64,000 bases of DNA, taken from assembly GCA_013368375.1 (NCBI GenBank), contig JAACJP010000016.1, positions 434,001 through 498,000 on the forward strand. The letters run 5' to 3'. A program made the translations under genes and the position numbers. Numbering within the stretch: position 1 is the stretch's first letter; each line of letters starts with the position of its first letter. This document shows, piece after piece, positions 1 to 12,551 of the stretch. The stretch is from Tricholomella constricta. Lineage: Eukaryota; Basidiomycota; Agaricomycetes; Agaricales; Lyophyllaceae. The notes under the pieces are model-generated. The model had not been told where the DNA came from. It made no database searches and saw only the letters and a program-made list of their open reading frames with translations.

Positions 1-1526
1 GATGAGCTATGTTCCAGCCAGTCGAGCCCAAGCAGATCTCTCCAAGCCTTCCCAGACATCGGCCGCGCATTCGAATCGTTGACACTGAGGCGATGGATAA
101 GAACCACGCGATAGCGCAGCCAGGCACGGAGGGTCGATGCACGCCGGTCTCGTTTCTCATAGGCAATGAACGATGCCGGTTCCGGGAATGCGTACCCGAA
201 ATCGGAGCCCAGAACATCTTGGTTGACGAAGTTGCTGGGCGATTGATCAATGCTGCGCAGCGCATCACGCCATGCCGGGATCGCGGGAGGAAGGATGGCG
301 TCTGGGAGATCTTCGAACTTGCTACGACCCTGCGGCTCGTAGATGGCCTTGTTCTTCTTGCGCTGGGCATCTATAATGTCCTTGTCAGTTGTAAATAAGT
401 AAATCATTGAGATAAGAACTTACATGGGCTGTACCGTTGCGTCCGAGCCTTACGATCAGTCATCGGCACATCGGGAGGTGGAACCATGGGTCGCTCCATC
501 CGGTGAGCGTTGAACGCTTTGCAGGTTGTGTGGAAATATTGAGTGAAGCGCCGGATTGCCGTATATTTGGCCAGTTGCGTCGCAGACCCGCAATAGACGA
601 CCTTGTAGGGGGGCTTGGATACAGCGAGCGGAATGAAACCTTTGGTGTGCTTTGCAGTCACCACTTCGTTGATGCACAGCATAAGGACATCCACACGGTG
701 GTGAACAAGGAATACAGGAATTTTTGCCCTGAATAATTCCTCGCAGACACCGACATTGGTAGTGAATGCCCCCATTACTGGTGCGACTGGCGTCGCTGCA
801 TCCACCTCTAATTGCTCACTAATACGCGGTTGGTAGATGTCTCGCCAGTCGAGCGCAGCTTGTAGCTCGGAGTACAGACGTTGAACCTCGCGTACGGCGA
901 GTCGTGCACGACTGAACGTCATCGGTAAGGAGGTGAGTCGATCAAGGAAGGAATTGAGGATGGGAGGGATCTCCCGAGCTGGGGAGTAATTGTCGTAGAT
1001 GGCACTCCGCACTTTTTCCATCAGCCCAACGCAGGGTCTTCGAAGGCGGTTGAGCATATCATGAGAGAAGCGCCCGATCTGATAAAATAGACGGTCCTCG
1101 CACACAAACTCGGATTCTGCAGGGAGCCACCACATTATTACCACGGGGTCACTGTGATCGCGGGGTGGATAACGAATGACTGATAGGTAGGGGAGATCCG
1201 CGATGTAAGGCTGCGGCCACATAAGTGGGTCGTCATCTCCATAGCGTAGATCCTCGCGCAGGAACACCGGGCGATCTCCCCCCAGAGGCGGATCCCGTAG
1301 TCTCTTAGAATTCGGCGAAGTCACTACATAGTCCCCCTCCCCAACGATGGCAGCGACTAAGCCATCGGTCAGCCGAATATCTGACGAACTGTGAAAACAA
1401 TTATTAAACATAGAGGGAAAAGAACTTACTAGCTGGGTTGAACTGAACTTTCAGACGCAGGAGTTGTCCAGGGTTCGCCAACAGGTCTTTCGACCCTGGG
1501 GGGTAGAGTTGCTCACTCGACATCAT
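1..1526 (-). CDS. Spliced protein of unknown function, agaricomycete multi-copy type (3' end outside window)
   Basis: I read three exons on the minus strand: 1526-1430, 1380-424 and 370 down to the window edge. The two introns (1429-1381 and 423-371) have GTAAGT donors and AG acceptors, and phases 1 and 1 keep the frame. The start is one of two adjacent ATGs at 1526 and 1523, giving MMSSEQLYPPGSK. Exon 2 encodes about 320 residues, rich in W, P and R, with motifs such as ILTDG-like IRLTDGLVAAIVG, DPLMWPQP and RRFTQYF. I see no signal peptide, transmembrane segment or catalytic motif. The third exon stays open to base 1. The style resembles large uncharacterised families repeated across agaricomycete genomes (recollection, not a search), so I assign no function. 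Its start lies directly against a tandem-repeat array that would hold its promoter. Confidence 0.7.
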
Positions 1527-1530
1527 GAAT

Positions 1531-2075
1531 CACTGCGTTGGTTGAAGAGGACCACAGATAGATATCAGCCGACGTCACGTCGAGCCGAAAGAGAATACCA
1601 CAGGTAAATCTCAAAGTGCAATCTGGGTAGAAGGAACGTCCGCAGGCTATGAAGATTAGTTGACAGTCAGTAGTTACAAAAATGAAATAAGCTTACCGTT
1701 GATTGTGATGACGAACTTTCGAACTCAAGGTGCGATGTGGGTAGATAGTCCCCAGGCTATCACGAATCGCCGCGTTGGTTAAAGAGGACCACAGAGAGAA
1801 ATCAGCCGACGTCACGTCGAGCCGAAAGAGAATACCAAAGGTATATCTCAAGGTGCAATCTGGGTAGAAGCAATGTCCGCAGGCTATGAAGATTAGTTGA
1901 CAGTAGGGGGGGGTTACATAGATGAAAAAAACTTACCGTTGATCGTGATTTCGAACTTTGGAGCTCAAGTTAAATGAGACGAGTGTATACGAAAGTGTAA
2001 AGACGTAAACTAAAGGAGTGCTTGCAATCAGCCGACGTCATGTCGAGCTGAACGAGAATACCAAGGGTATATCTC
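1531..2075. repeat. ~237-bp tandem repeat, two full copies and a partial third
   Basis: The motif gcgttggtt(g/a)aagaggaccacag recurs at 1535 and 1772 (237 bp apart). Both copies continue through cagccgacgtcacgtcgagc, aatctgggtagaag and gcaggctatgaagattag. A third, partial match covers 2027-2075. On the minus strand each copy contains a GTAAG donor-like site about 50 bp before a CATAG acceptor-like site, so the array duplicates an intron-like segment upstream of the gene at 1-1526. Confidence 0.8.
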
Positions 2076-2169
2076 GGTGGTGGACAGGTGAGCAACTCGC
2101 ACGCTTAGGCCAAGTGGCTGAACAATCACCTTTCGGCAATGCCCGTGGAGACATCAAGCACCAATTCTT

Positions 2170-2725
2170 GACTTCCCCAACTTCTTCACCACCATCGGGG
2201 CAGACGAGCGTCTCTCGCCTGCTCGACCTGGCGTCGGCAGGGATTCTCTCCTCCACTCTTGTTGCCACCTGGTTTACCTCGCTCGCTCTTCTCTTCTTCC
2301 CACCAAGGATCGGGCCAGACGAGCATCTCCCACCTGCTCGACCTGGCGTCGGCAGGGACTCCTCTCCACCACTCTTACTGCCACCTGGTTTACCTCGCTC
2401 GCTCTTCTCTTCTGACAGGATCGGGCCAGATGAGCGTCTCCCGCCTGCTCGACCTGGCGTCGGCAGTGACTCCTCTCCTCCACTCTTATTGCCACCTGGT
2501 TTACCTCGCTCGCTCTTCTCTTCTTCTGCCACCAAGGACCGGGCCAGACGAGCGTCTCCCGCCTGCTCGACCTGGTGTCGGCAGGGACTTCTCTCCACCA
2601 CTCTTATTGCCACCTGGTTTACCTTGCTCGCTCTTCTCTTCTTCCCACCAAGGATCGGGCCAGACGAGCATCTCCCGCCTGCTCGACCTGGTGTCGGCAG
2701 GGACTCCTCCTCTCCTCTTACTAAA
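2170..2725. repeat. Minisatellite, ~111-118 bp unit, about 4.8 copies
   Basis: The phrase gggccagaYgagcRtctcccgcctgctcgacctgg recurs with its 'caga' at about 2201, 2316, 2427, 2545 and 2661, i.e. spacings of 115, 111, 118 and 116. Because the unit lacks frequent stops, both strands carry long frames (for example 2018-2869 plus, 2613-2038 minus). These are explained by the repeat and I do not call them genes. Confidence 0.85.
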
Positions 2726-2933
2726 CTCGCTATAGTCCTCTCTGTTTATTACTATATATTATTTAGACGATTATACTTTTTCTCTTTCGATCAGATATCT
2801 TCTTGTACCTATTATCATGACATATTGTTCTGCTTTGACTTGCCCAGACCACCTCGCTTTAGCCTCTAAAAGTCCCTGATTTAAAGCGTGCATGATCGGT
2901 AAGGACTACTCCTTCAGAGATACACAATCATTC

Positions 2934-4032
2934 ATGCCTCGCATTGCTTCTTCTACGACAGGCTGTCGTCACCCTCGGACGGCCCCCCTACTCTCAACAA
3001 CCACCTCCCACACATCGCTTAGGACCCCTCGCCGAGGCCGACCCGGCACTCCGCGGCCTGAATAAATCCGCCGCCAACAAAGTCAATGAGGAGCGGATAA
3101 CGACAGCGATCGAATTCCTCGCGGCGCCGTATAACAACCAGCGCCGAGTCCATGGTTGGGTCTACAGAACGCCACAAGTGTGCACGGGAAAATTAGCCTC
3201 AGCGAAGGGAGACGTCCTGCATTGGGCGGTGGTTCCAGATGGTGGTAAGTGGCATTTGTCCAGTGCGTATAACATTTCGTCTGATTTGACCGACATGTAG
3301 AAGAAGAAGAATAATATGTCCTGGACATTTACTTGGCTTACGCATACCTCGTTAGACGCGAACATTTTCCATGATGGCACCGAGTTGTCAGCATGGTTCA
3401 ATATTCGTGAGGAGCTCCAGCCCCGCCGCACAAATCGAGCGGTGCCCGTGGAGCCAGTTTCGCTGTCATCTGTACCCAGTCGTGCTCCCACTCTGCGCGC
3501 CGCTAGTTCGAGTTTATCTCCACCAACCAGCCCTACGTATGGTGTCTTTCCCTCATCGTCCGCCACTATTGTTCCATCTTCCCCCGTCTTGTTCTCTCTG
3601 CCCACACGATCCAACAATACTGTCACTGGTCATGATCCGAATGATAGGGACTTTACTTGTGGCGTGCAACTCTTTATTTGGACATCGGTCAGTTCAGTTG
3701 ATCATCTCCTTAATTTGTTACTGAGCTGTCTACAGGATGCCCACAGCCACGTTGAAATAGCTGTCTTTCCTCGACGTGGTGATCGCAGCATCCATTTGCT
3801 GGACTTCAAGGTCGAGCTCGGAGTGTATGGGGTCGAGCTCGGTAATTCACTGGAATTCTACTCGAGGGGATGGCCCGAATGGCTCAAGCATTGTTGGGCA
3901 GAGCCCCTCGCAGTTGATTTCGCGGGGCAAGCTTTTTTTCTGAAATATGCTACCGTAGTTTCCCCTCCCTGCTTTGATACAATATTCCATCTTTACAATA
4001 CCATTCGCAAGGGCAAAGCACGGGCCCACTAA
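2934..4032 (+). pseudogene. Decayed gene of unknown function
   Basis: An ATG at 2934 opens MPRIASSTTG and reaches an AT-hook-like TPRRGRP before a TAA at 3060. The neighbouring frame then carries NKSAANKVNEERITTAIEFL to PDGG, ending at a GTAAGT donor (3245). After the TAG acceptor at 3300, the frame MSWTFTWLTHTSLDANIFHDG runs to the stop at 4032, with a likely in-phase 48-bp intron at 3688-3735. Two one-base frame slips (near 3040-3060, and at the GAA run 3301-3315) are needed to join these parts, so I call it broken. It has a proline/serine-rich middle and no recognised domain. Sequencing error could also explain single-base slips. Confidence 0.45.
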
Positions 4033-4440
4033 TTACAAACTCTCCTTACTTACAATATGTTCTTCACAAGGAAGGCTTATCCTTCTATTGTCTTTCTCCA
4101 ACCTTAATTCGAGCGACGGCACAATTTGACCCTCAACGATAACTTTGCCTTGTCTCCCCCCCCCCCCCCCCGGGGACGGAACGAGCTACTCAATGTACGG
4201 CTTTTATCTACCTTTGCACTAAACTAATCAATAATCATCGACAATTAGGCTAAAGCTGGAAATGCTGCTTTGCCCGCCGCCACAGCTTTGACCTGAGGAT
4301 GGCCCTACCTTAGGATGGCCCTCCAAGCATGGACCTCTCCACGGTTGTTGTTCGAAATGCCACAGTCAAAGCGGACTCGGGGCTAAAAAGACAGCTCTCG
4401 CAATTTTGCAGGCTTTCGCACTCCCCTCGCTATACCTGTC
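4033..4440. other. Intergenic stretch with a C16 homopolymer
   Basis: No coding evidence. A run of 16 C followed by four G lies at 4156-4175. The tandem words gaggatggccctaccttaggatggccct lie near 4296-4322. The stretch probably holds the promoter of the gene starting at 4441. Confidence 0.5.
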
Positions 4441-6836
4441 ATGGAAAATCCCCCTGACCCTGCCAACTCTGGCCTTCTGCTCAACCCGCCTACGTCTATG
4501 GCAGCAGCTCCACGTCCCAATCAAGGAGCTTTCAGCAAGGAGGAGAAAGCCCTCCTGCTCTCTCACCTTCCACAGTATCAAGAGTTTATTGACAAGCTCG
4601 CTCAGAAAGCCACTGGCCCTCGAGGGACTGGGCAGGTGAAGGGCGACAAGGGGGACTGGGTCCTCCGTCTCGTATATCCTCTCTTCATCCAGCAATTCAA
4701 CTCCACTGGCCCTGACAGTCCAAATCTCGAATCACTCAAACATGTAAGCATTATTTCTCCGTCAGGCATTCCGTGTTTAATTTTGTTATTCAGAAACTGA
4801 AGAAATGGTTCGTCAACAACACGAAGACTAATGTTGAGGTGCCGGCACCCTCGACATCCAGTAAAGTCCCACGTGCAACAAGCACCGTCGACCTATTCGC
4901 GAAAACTAAGCAAGCTGATATTCGAGACATGATCAACAAGGAGCGCACCGAAACTGGTCAATCTACCAAAGAAAGCAACCTTACTCTCCACCGGAAGTAC
5001 AAGCACGAATTATTTAATGAACTTGACGACAAGACCCGTGCTGAATTTGAAGAGGAAGCAGCAACCTTGAAGGAGAATCTGAAGCAACCCCCGGGCGCTG
5101 ATCATATATATGTGTGAGTTTCTCGACATATGTTTTGATTGGTGCACGGCTAATTTCCTCTACAGTCAACAGAAGCCTCTACTGCCAACGGCCACGGAGG
5201 CACTGCGTGGCATGTGCGGCTGGAACTGGGGAGGGCATGGCGAGGTCATGTTCTTCCTACAAGGCGCCTATCGCAACAAGGCAGGTGACCTCAAGACATT
5301 CAAGTATGTCAACTACTAGTCATCTTCTCTCACATTCTAATGTCTTGATAGTGGGACCGTATCCAACAATGCTCAATCGGTGACTTTCGCTGATCAATGT
5401 GCCAATTTCAAAGACTTCCGCAACGAGTTTCGACGCTTTGCAGAGGGCGCATTGCCAGGTATTTCTTTTCCTGCCATCGTTGTTGAGTGCCGGGACTGAT
5501 GGACCCTTTCTGACAGTCAAGCGTCCCGAAACGATGGCTCCCACAGAGTCTACAGTGAAGCCGGTCAAGCTCACCATCATCTTGAACGAGGATGGATACC
5601 CCATTCTGCCATCCTTAGACCCTGAGAGTATCCCTGTCGCCAGCTGTCGCCATCTTCTAGCAGAATACATCGAAATGGCCTGGAGTAAGTCGATGATGAC
5701 CACGAGCAAATTTATTTTGCTAATGAGCTTGGTTTATTTCAGAGGTCGCGAACTCGACCGAAGTCCCCTGGGATGTCCTCGGTACATCAATGCGGGACTC
5801 TGTCGGACTCGCCCATTGCAACAAACTTGCCGATTTCCCGAGCCTCGATCCCAAAGCAATGAAGGCAACAGACGCTCTTCGATTGTATACGGCCATTTTC
5901 GATGGCCAGAACCGATCCCACAACATTTTGCAGTTCTCAAAGTCGGTGTCACTGTCAGGCGGCGATGGCGACGACATTCAAAATGACGACGACAATCAGA
6001 ACGACGACAACAATCACAATGACGACAGCGACAATGAGATCAAGGCTCTAGATGAATCACCCTTCCAAGATCCTGCTCCCGCTCCCATCACACAGTCCTC
6101 TTCCCCTATCGCCAATTTCTCACCACCGATTCTTCGTGACAACGCCTCTGACTCGGCGTCAACTCCCTCCAACACAGGTGATGGCAGAAGCGAGAACTCC
6201 ATCACGACCACTGCTACGTCCGCCCACGGCCACGTCCCCACGGTCACAAATGGCGGCGGAGACACCGCTACGAACACAAGTGACGGCGGAGGCGAGAACA
6301 CCACCACGACCACGACTACGTCTGCCCACGCCCACGTCCCCACGATCGGTACGGCTGTGAACAAACCACAAGAAGACACTGGGGCCACCACTTCCGCACC
6401 CGAGGCCAATGCCGATACACTCAAGTCTTCCGACATCCCTGGAAGCGCTTTGGGGTCGAAGCGTGGAGGAAGACGTGGACGGGGTGGAAAAAGCGGTGGT
6501 AGACGTGGTGGAAAGGGTATCGCTACTTTGAGGGTCCCTGTAGGCGCTGTGGACATAGTCAATACTGACTCAGCGCCAGGTGCTCAGCCCCCGGCCGTTT
6601 ACACGCCAGCTATAGGCGAATCTGTGCCCACAGGCGTCGCCGCCGCACCCTTGACAAGTACTTTAACATTGCCCACTCCTGCATCAACTGCCAGCCAGCT
6701 TGAAGACGAGCCTCGCCGCAGCAGCCGGAAGCGCAAGGCCCCCTCCACCCGTGATGGCTTGGACACGCCCGTCGGGAAACAGGCTCCGGCAAAGCGTCGC
6801 AATTTATCAGAGAGATGGCACTATGCGCCGGCCTGA
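4441..6836 (+). CDS. 709-aa protein of unknown function with acidic linker, GR-rich AT-hook-like segment and C-terminal NLS
   Basis: Six exons join in one frame: 4441-4743, 4794-5113, 5166-5303, 5352-5458, 5517-5684 and 5743-6836 (2130 nt, 710 codons). All introns are 48-58 bp with GTAAG/GTGAG/GTATN donors and AG acceptors. The first ~390 residues look globular: FSKEEKALLLSHLPQY, KKWFVNNTK, then GWNWGGHGEVMFFLQGAYR and YIEMAWK. Then come an Asp/Asn run (about 5970-6040 nt), a long Ser/Thr/Ala-rich region with two near-repeats (TTTATSAHGHVPTV and TTTTTSAHAHVPTI), a KRGGRRGRGGKSGGRRGGKG block, and a basic SSRKRKAP tail. The basic blocks suggest nuclear location and nucleic-acid contact, which is inference. 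I recognise the style of an expanded agaricomycete family but know no function. It follows the decayed gene at 2934 on the same strand. Confidence 0.8.
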
Positions 6837-9807
6837 AAAAATGTACGTAACTTTACAAGGGTTTGTTCGAATAATAATTTTTGATAGTCAACTTCACAGG
6901 CTGCGTAGGCTGATTAAACTTGAAATGAGTTTTACGAGGACTTATTTGTTAGGCTGGCTGGATTTGTAGCTTTAAATTGTGATTGGATTGCTCATAGGCT
7001 AGGTCGACCTACATAGGCTAGGTTAACTTACGGACTTGCAATTTTCTTTTTATTACTTTACACTTGATAGGCTCGTCGTGCTAGGATGCTACTTGATGTT
7101 GACGTGCTCAACACGCTCCGTACACTACATTTATAAGTCTATTGCCCGACTTATTGGTAAGTAGACTTGGGTAAACTGGCATTAGGGGGTTTTAGACTTG
7201 GGCCAGCTTCACCACTTGAAGCGCCCTTGAACTTGGGGCGTCGGCTGAGTTTAGTAAACGCTATCTTGCAGGCGTTGGCTGAGCGTACGAACTGAGGTCC
7301 CCGCAAAAGCGCCCAGCGCTCAACATACAAATATACCACATCTACGTTATGTCAGTAGCTGCTACATTAGCTGTCAATGTATCAAGGTACTGCGGCGATT
7401 CGGACTTGAAAAGCCGTAAAATCAGCTCCTTGAAAAAAATCCTTGCCGCGCTCTGCAGGTATAAATAAACAATAAACAGTGCGTCCAAGTATACTCAACT
7501 TGTCCTCACAGTATATCTCTACGTCGCAGATATCCAGTTGATCGGCAGTGGCGAGCAAGGGGGTGTCGGAAAAAAAATTAAGCATATAGGGTCGAATTTT
7601 TTTTTAACGGGAGAATCTCCTGGACTAACTAACTATTGCTGGGAACTAATTACCCAATAAGGCAGTCCGGCACACGGTCCGATCACCCGACTGTTGTTGT
7701 TGACATCATTCTCAATGTTGTCGCTCCTCCACATTTCCCTGTTGCATACCTCACAGACCCAACCAGTTATGCAGTGCTCAAGCTGTACACTTCTGAAGCT
7801 GAAACTTCGACAATCACCAAGGTATGAATGAAACCTCTGTTTAAAATCTTTGACTTGTGCATTACACTTGGAACAGTATACATGATTGTCAGATTAGAAT
7901 AGTAAACATAGTAAGCATCCTGAAATGTTGCCACAATAAAGAAGTGGTTTGCAGTGGGTCCATATACTAAGAAACCATGTCGCGACTTTCAATACACCTA
8001 GGACCCTAAACTTCCCACGCCCTTATCAAGCAATATTTTTGAAACTAGTGCTCTATATACCTTCAGATGTTAAGCAGTTCTCAAAACACAAGCCCAAGTC
8101 TGCTCCCGGGCCAAAGACAAGTCCCTTCTAACTGATGTCATTTTTTTTTAAGGACCTGGTGGCTTGGACTAACTCACTAACCCTATATAAGGAATGTCAC
8201 ATGTGACACCCCCTTGGTGGCGAGCCTAGTTTACCTTAATGATGCTTTCCGTCAAATCTCGTCAGTTCTTTCTATACCAGGTAAATTTGCGGCATAGTAA
8301 ACGGCCTGAACTGAGTACTGAACGACAGCATCAAGGACATGTCTGTTGAACTCTCGACTCAGTCATCATCGGATTTTTCCGAGCTGCTATGATCGATTAG
8401 TGACTGCTTCACGTCTATTGTAGAGCTTCTTCCTTTGTTCCAAACCTGAAGGCTGCCTTCGTGAGTGTTCGAAGTACCTCCCTTGCCAGATTCTCACCGA
8501 TGGAAGCTGCGGTCAATTGTTAATTGTCATTATTGCCAATGTCATGTGCGTTCGATCCCTCCGACGACGATCGCATCTTTGTGATCAGCGCAGAATTAGA
8601 ATGAATGTACGTTCCAGCATATTCTTCCTGCACGAGAGGAGTTTGCATCAACATCCACATTTCGCCAATCTGATCTCGCCTCTTACCCCAGTTTCTCTTG
8701 TTTCATGAAGACAAACCGCTCTTATGGTCCAGTACATCATTTTTCTCAATTTCCAGACTATTGAACATTGAGGCGACTACGGTCAAAAGACACAAAAACA
8801 CAACCCTTCTTGGTGAGGAACACGACGAGTCGACGACCCCTGGAGTCGCATCCTTCGCAGTGTTTCATCATTGATAGGTTTGATTCCCGGCGCATGCATT
8901 TAATGATCCCCGTTCCCCGCGCAGGTTCCTTTCCAGCTGGTATAAGTATGGGTCACATCATGGAATGATCATGTTCTGTGGCTCCAGGAGAAGCGGACGT
9001 CTCTACTATGACAGTGATCACTCATGAGCAGATCGTGTATTGCATTGTCATCGTGGATTTCTAAAAACATTACAGACAGAGACACGGCGAATTCTCAAGG
9101 CGACTTCAGTGTATTTCATTCAGTCATGTTTGGTAAAAATGGTCAGTTGAAGTATTGACGAGCGGCCATGAAATGTACTGACTCAAAGCTCCGAGGAGTC
9201 CCTTCGGCTTCGCGAAAAGTCCTCGGCTCCATTTCGATGTCATGAGACAACTTGCCCTTGCTGTGCAGAGCGCTGACGGGTAGGAAAGTTTTTGTGCCCC
9301 ATGTTAAAACCAGCTGCTTGAGACTTTCTCGTTTGAGGTTTAGTGTGATTCGGTTGAGGAAAGTTGGAAAGGAACAAAACTAAAGAACGCCAACCAATAG
9401 CTAACACTCTGTCCATAGATGAATGATTGTTCAGGATTTCTGGAAGCAGAGACGAATACCTGTGCTCACACCGCGAAGCGAGGACTATCCCTGGATTGAT
9501 GCTTCTCCTTGTGTGCGGTAAGATGATCAAAAACCCTGGGAATGAAGCAGGACTGCATGCCACGCCGGCAGTGCCGTGTTGGTCAAGGCTCTCACAATAC
9601 AGTCTTCACTTGATGCTCTTGCCCGTCACGCATCGCTGTTATGTGAAGGGCACACATGGAGCCCATTCCCATTTACGCATGTAGCCAGCTTCCAGGTTGT
9701 GCAAACATGTAAGCGTTTTTGATGCTTAGCATCCGCAGACTCGTTAGCTAAGCGAAAGGACTCGGACCCACCGAACTGATGCACGCTCCATCCTCGCGAT
9801 AATTTCC
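6837..9807. other. Gene-poor stretch, no supported gene
   Basis: No open frame longer than about 110 codons and no recognisable protein. 7326-7350 shares the string acaaatataccacatctaYgttatgt with 48112-48134, so repeat debris is present. A small frame at 7636-7827 ends at a GTATG donor-like site, but nothing joins to it. Poly-T/A runs occur at 7567-7580, 7600-7611 and 8141-8150. Either strand could hold exons too short for me to see. Confidence 0.5.
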
Positions 9808-9815
9808 TATAAGTA
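9808..9815 (+). promoter_or_regulatory. Probable TATA box of the P450 gene
   Basis: TATAAGTA lies 129 bp upstream of the P450 start codon, within a short AT-rich patch (aatttcctataagtagg). It is the only TATA-like word close upstream. Position and sequence fit a fungal core promoter, but no start site is known. Confidence 0.4.
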
Positions 9816-9936
9816 GGCTTCAATAGACGGCTTGTAGGGGTGTCTTCTTTTTTCCTCTCGAGGCTCTTGTTGCGGTACTTGAGCATCGACGATCTGCTGA
9901 TGAGCATACTTCTTTCGTTTGCCCGACTCTATCAGG

Positions 9937-12097
9937 ATGTTCCAAGACATTAGTCCGGTCATATTTGGCTTGAGTGGCGGCCTCGCTGTCTTATCTCTCT
10001 ATCTAATTACTCAGAATCTTCGCAAACGGTCACTTCCGCCAGGCCCTCGGGGTCTACCTATCGTTGGTAACGTGTTTGACATGCCAAAGGACTATGAATG
10101 GGAACATTGGGCGAAGCATAAGGACCTTTATGGTATGTCTCCACAACGTCCAAGGCTTGGCGGACATGGAAGTAATTTTGCTTCGCCTTCAGGCCCCATA
10201 AGCACCGTTAATGTTCTCAGCACGCGCGTCATTATTATCAACGACCTTCAGACCGCGATCGACCTTCTCGAGACAAAGTCATCGATTTACTCTAACAGGC
10301 CCACGTTCCCGTTCGCCGGCGAGTTGTAAGTTGGAACTTCGCGTATCTCTCGTATATTATACTCATGGACATCTGCAGCATTGGCTGGAATCGTCAGATG
10401 GTTTTGTCTAAATACGATGATCGTTTTCGCCTCATGCGGAAATACATCAAGGCCTACATAGGAACAAAGAGCGCCTTAGCCCCACATAAACCCATCCAGG
10501 AGATCGAAACCAAATACTTCTTAGCGCGCATACTCGAGGATCCATCAACTGTCATCGAAAATATTCGCCGGTAAGGTTCCCACTCTTTCGGCATCTATTT
10601 TCGAAACCCACAATCCTTCGATTTGAAGATCGGCTGGCTCCATCTTCCTCAAGCTCTCTCATGGTTACACAATTGACACATCCGGCCCCGATACTCTCGT
10701 TGAGCTGGTTGAAAATGCATCTAAGGAATTCCACACGGCAACTCTGCCTGGAGAATGGCTGATCGACAATATCCCTTGGAGTGAGTTGGAAATCCTGGAC
10801 GCGCTGGATGTTCATGGTTGATAATGATTCTAAACTTCTAGTGCGTTATCTTCCGAAATGGTGGCCTGGCCAACACTTCAAGAAGGTTGGTAGTGTATTC
10901 CGCGAACACAACTTCGAACAGGCGATTCGACCAGTCGACTTTGTCAAACGTCAAATGGTGAGTATTTCTTGGCAGACCCATTGCAACTGACTGCTAAAGA
11001 CTTCGACAACAGGAGAAGGGTATCGAAGTTCCTTCCTTTACATCAGCGATGCTGCGACAAGGTCTTAGCGAATATGAAGAGGACGTTGTTCAATGGGGTG
11101 CGAACTCCCTCTATGGCGGAGGCACGGATACCGTGAATCTATATCTCAATTCTTCCATGGCGTGTTGAGTTTACCGTTCCCGTAACAGACAACTGCTGCG
11201 CTGACCACATTCGTACTCGCAATGGTTCTGAATCCGGATGTACAAAAGAAGGCGCAGGAGGAGCTCGACTCCGTCATTGGTCATGGACGACTACCTAGCC
11301 TGGACGACCGATCGCGACTTCCGTACATGGAAGCCCTGCTCAATGAAGTCCACAGATATCACCCTATTGGACCCATGGGTTCGATTCTTTATCTTCGCCC
11401 GCCACATGAATGCTCATTGACGTCTTCAATTTCATCAACGTAGGTATCCCCCACTGCGTAACTCAGGACGACTATTATAATGGCATGCTGATCCCGAAGG
11501 ACTCCATAGTTTTGGTCAATCTATGGTACGTAAAGTTGTTGTCTGGCGTTGAGGACCAAGAAGCTCAACGACAACTACTGCAAAATCAGGCTGATTGCTC
11601 ACAATCCTGACATCTACCCCAACCCGAACAAGTTCGATCCCGGACGGTTCTACAACACCGACAAATCACAGCTTGACCCGCAATCCTTCGTGTTTGGATT
11701 CGGCCGCAGGTGAGGCGCGCCGTTTTCATAAGCCCCCCATGATGGCTAACACTTCCTACTCGACGCATAGGGCATGCCCTGGGAAAGAACTTGCCAACGC
11801 CAACATGTTCCTTCTCATGTCAATGATGCTATCCGTATTCGATATCACAAAGGCGAAGGATGCCAACGGAGTCGAAATTACGCCCAAGGTTGAGTTTGGT
11901 TCGGGAACGGTCAGGTGTGTGCCTTTGCCTCGGTAAATCAAATTCTTCGCGCCTGATGACCGTTCTTCTTGCGTTTCCTTAGCCACGCCAAACCTTTCCC
12001 CTTCATGATTAGACCACGTTCTGCGGATACGGAGGCATTGGTCAGCACTATCTTCGAAGACTATCCCCCTCCCCCGACCAACGCCAGAGACCTCTAG
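9937..12097 (+). CDS. Cytochrome P450 monooxygenase, 519 aa, microsomal type
   Basis: Eleven exons give a continuous 1560-nt frame: 9937-10132, 10193-10325, 10379-10570, 10629-10780, 10842-10957, 11013-11132, 11189-11378, 11444-11525, 11590-11709, 11771-11914 and 11983-12097. Residues 1-27 form an N-terminal membrane anchor, followed by the proline-rich hinge LPPGPRGLPIVGN. The I-helix reads GGGTDTTTAAL, with the oxygen-activating acid/Thr pair. ExxR is EVHR, the PERF-like segment is FDPGRF, and the heme loop FGFGRRACPGKE supplies the Cys ligand. By family knowledge it is an ER-anchored heme monooxygenase that needs a P450 reductase. It resembles agaricomycete enzymes often labelled O-methylsterigmatocystin oxidoreductase-like, but the substrate is unknown. 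No other biosynthetic gene lies next to it, so cluster membership is not supported. The exon 7 donor (GTTCGA) is unusual; all other sites are normal. Confidence 0.93.
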
Positions 12098-12551
12098 TTC
12101 TCTGGTTTGCAGAGAATGATATTGGAAATGTCTTGTTACTTGTCGTTGGATGTCCTTATATGAATGTACATTTTACGTTTTCAACCGATGGTCCTTTATA
12201 GGCTCCTAAGTACAGAAGTTTATCTATTTTATCTATATATACATACAGCAAGAAAACGGTGATGGAAGTCATGGGGGTGTGGCTACGAGGAGAAACTGAT
12301 GTCACTGATGAAAAAAGGGTATGACGCCAGATTTCGGGATATTGTCAAACGGCCGACTCCTTCAAATGAACTGTGTTGGCATCGTTGGGTGATACCATAA
12401 ACGAGACTGAGCAGAGGTAGTAGTCAATTGCCAGGAAGTAAAATGTGATCTACACGATTAGGTACCATGTTGGCAAAGAGTTCTATACTTACATACTATA
12501 ATTCACCACTTGATGTTTCGGAACCGGGGGAAGATTTTATGCAGCGCTCTG

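Noticed and set aside
2170..2725. CRISPR-like regular spacing
   Set aside because: Whole units are similar, with no unique spacers between short identical repeats, and the host is a fungus.
2018..2869. Long plus-strand frame (283 codons) with overlapping minus-strand frames
   Set aside because: It is produced by translation of the 115-bp minisatellite; both strands are open and no non-repetitive protein is encoded.
6014..6562. 182-codon minus-strand frame
   Set aside because: Shadow of the last exon of the 709-aa gene, whose splice-supported plus-strand frame is intact.
8870..8895. tRNA T-arm-like string ggtttgattcccgg
   Set aside because: No matching acceptor stem, anticodon arm or A box at the right distance upstream.
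9240..9563. 107-codon minus-strand frame upstream of the P450
   Set aside because: No domain, no splice partners, and it lies in the P450 promoter region.
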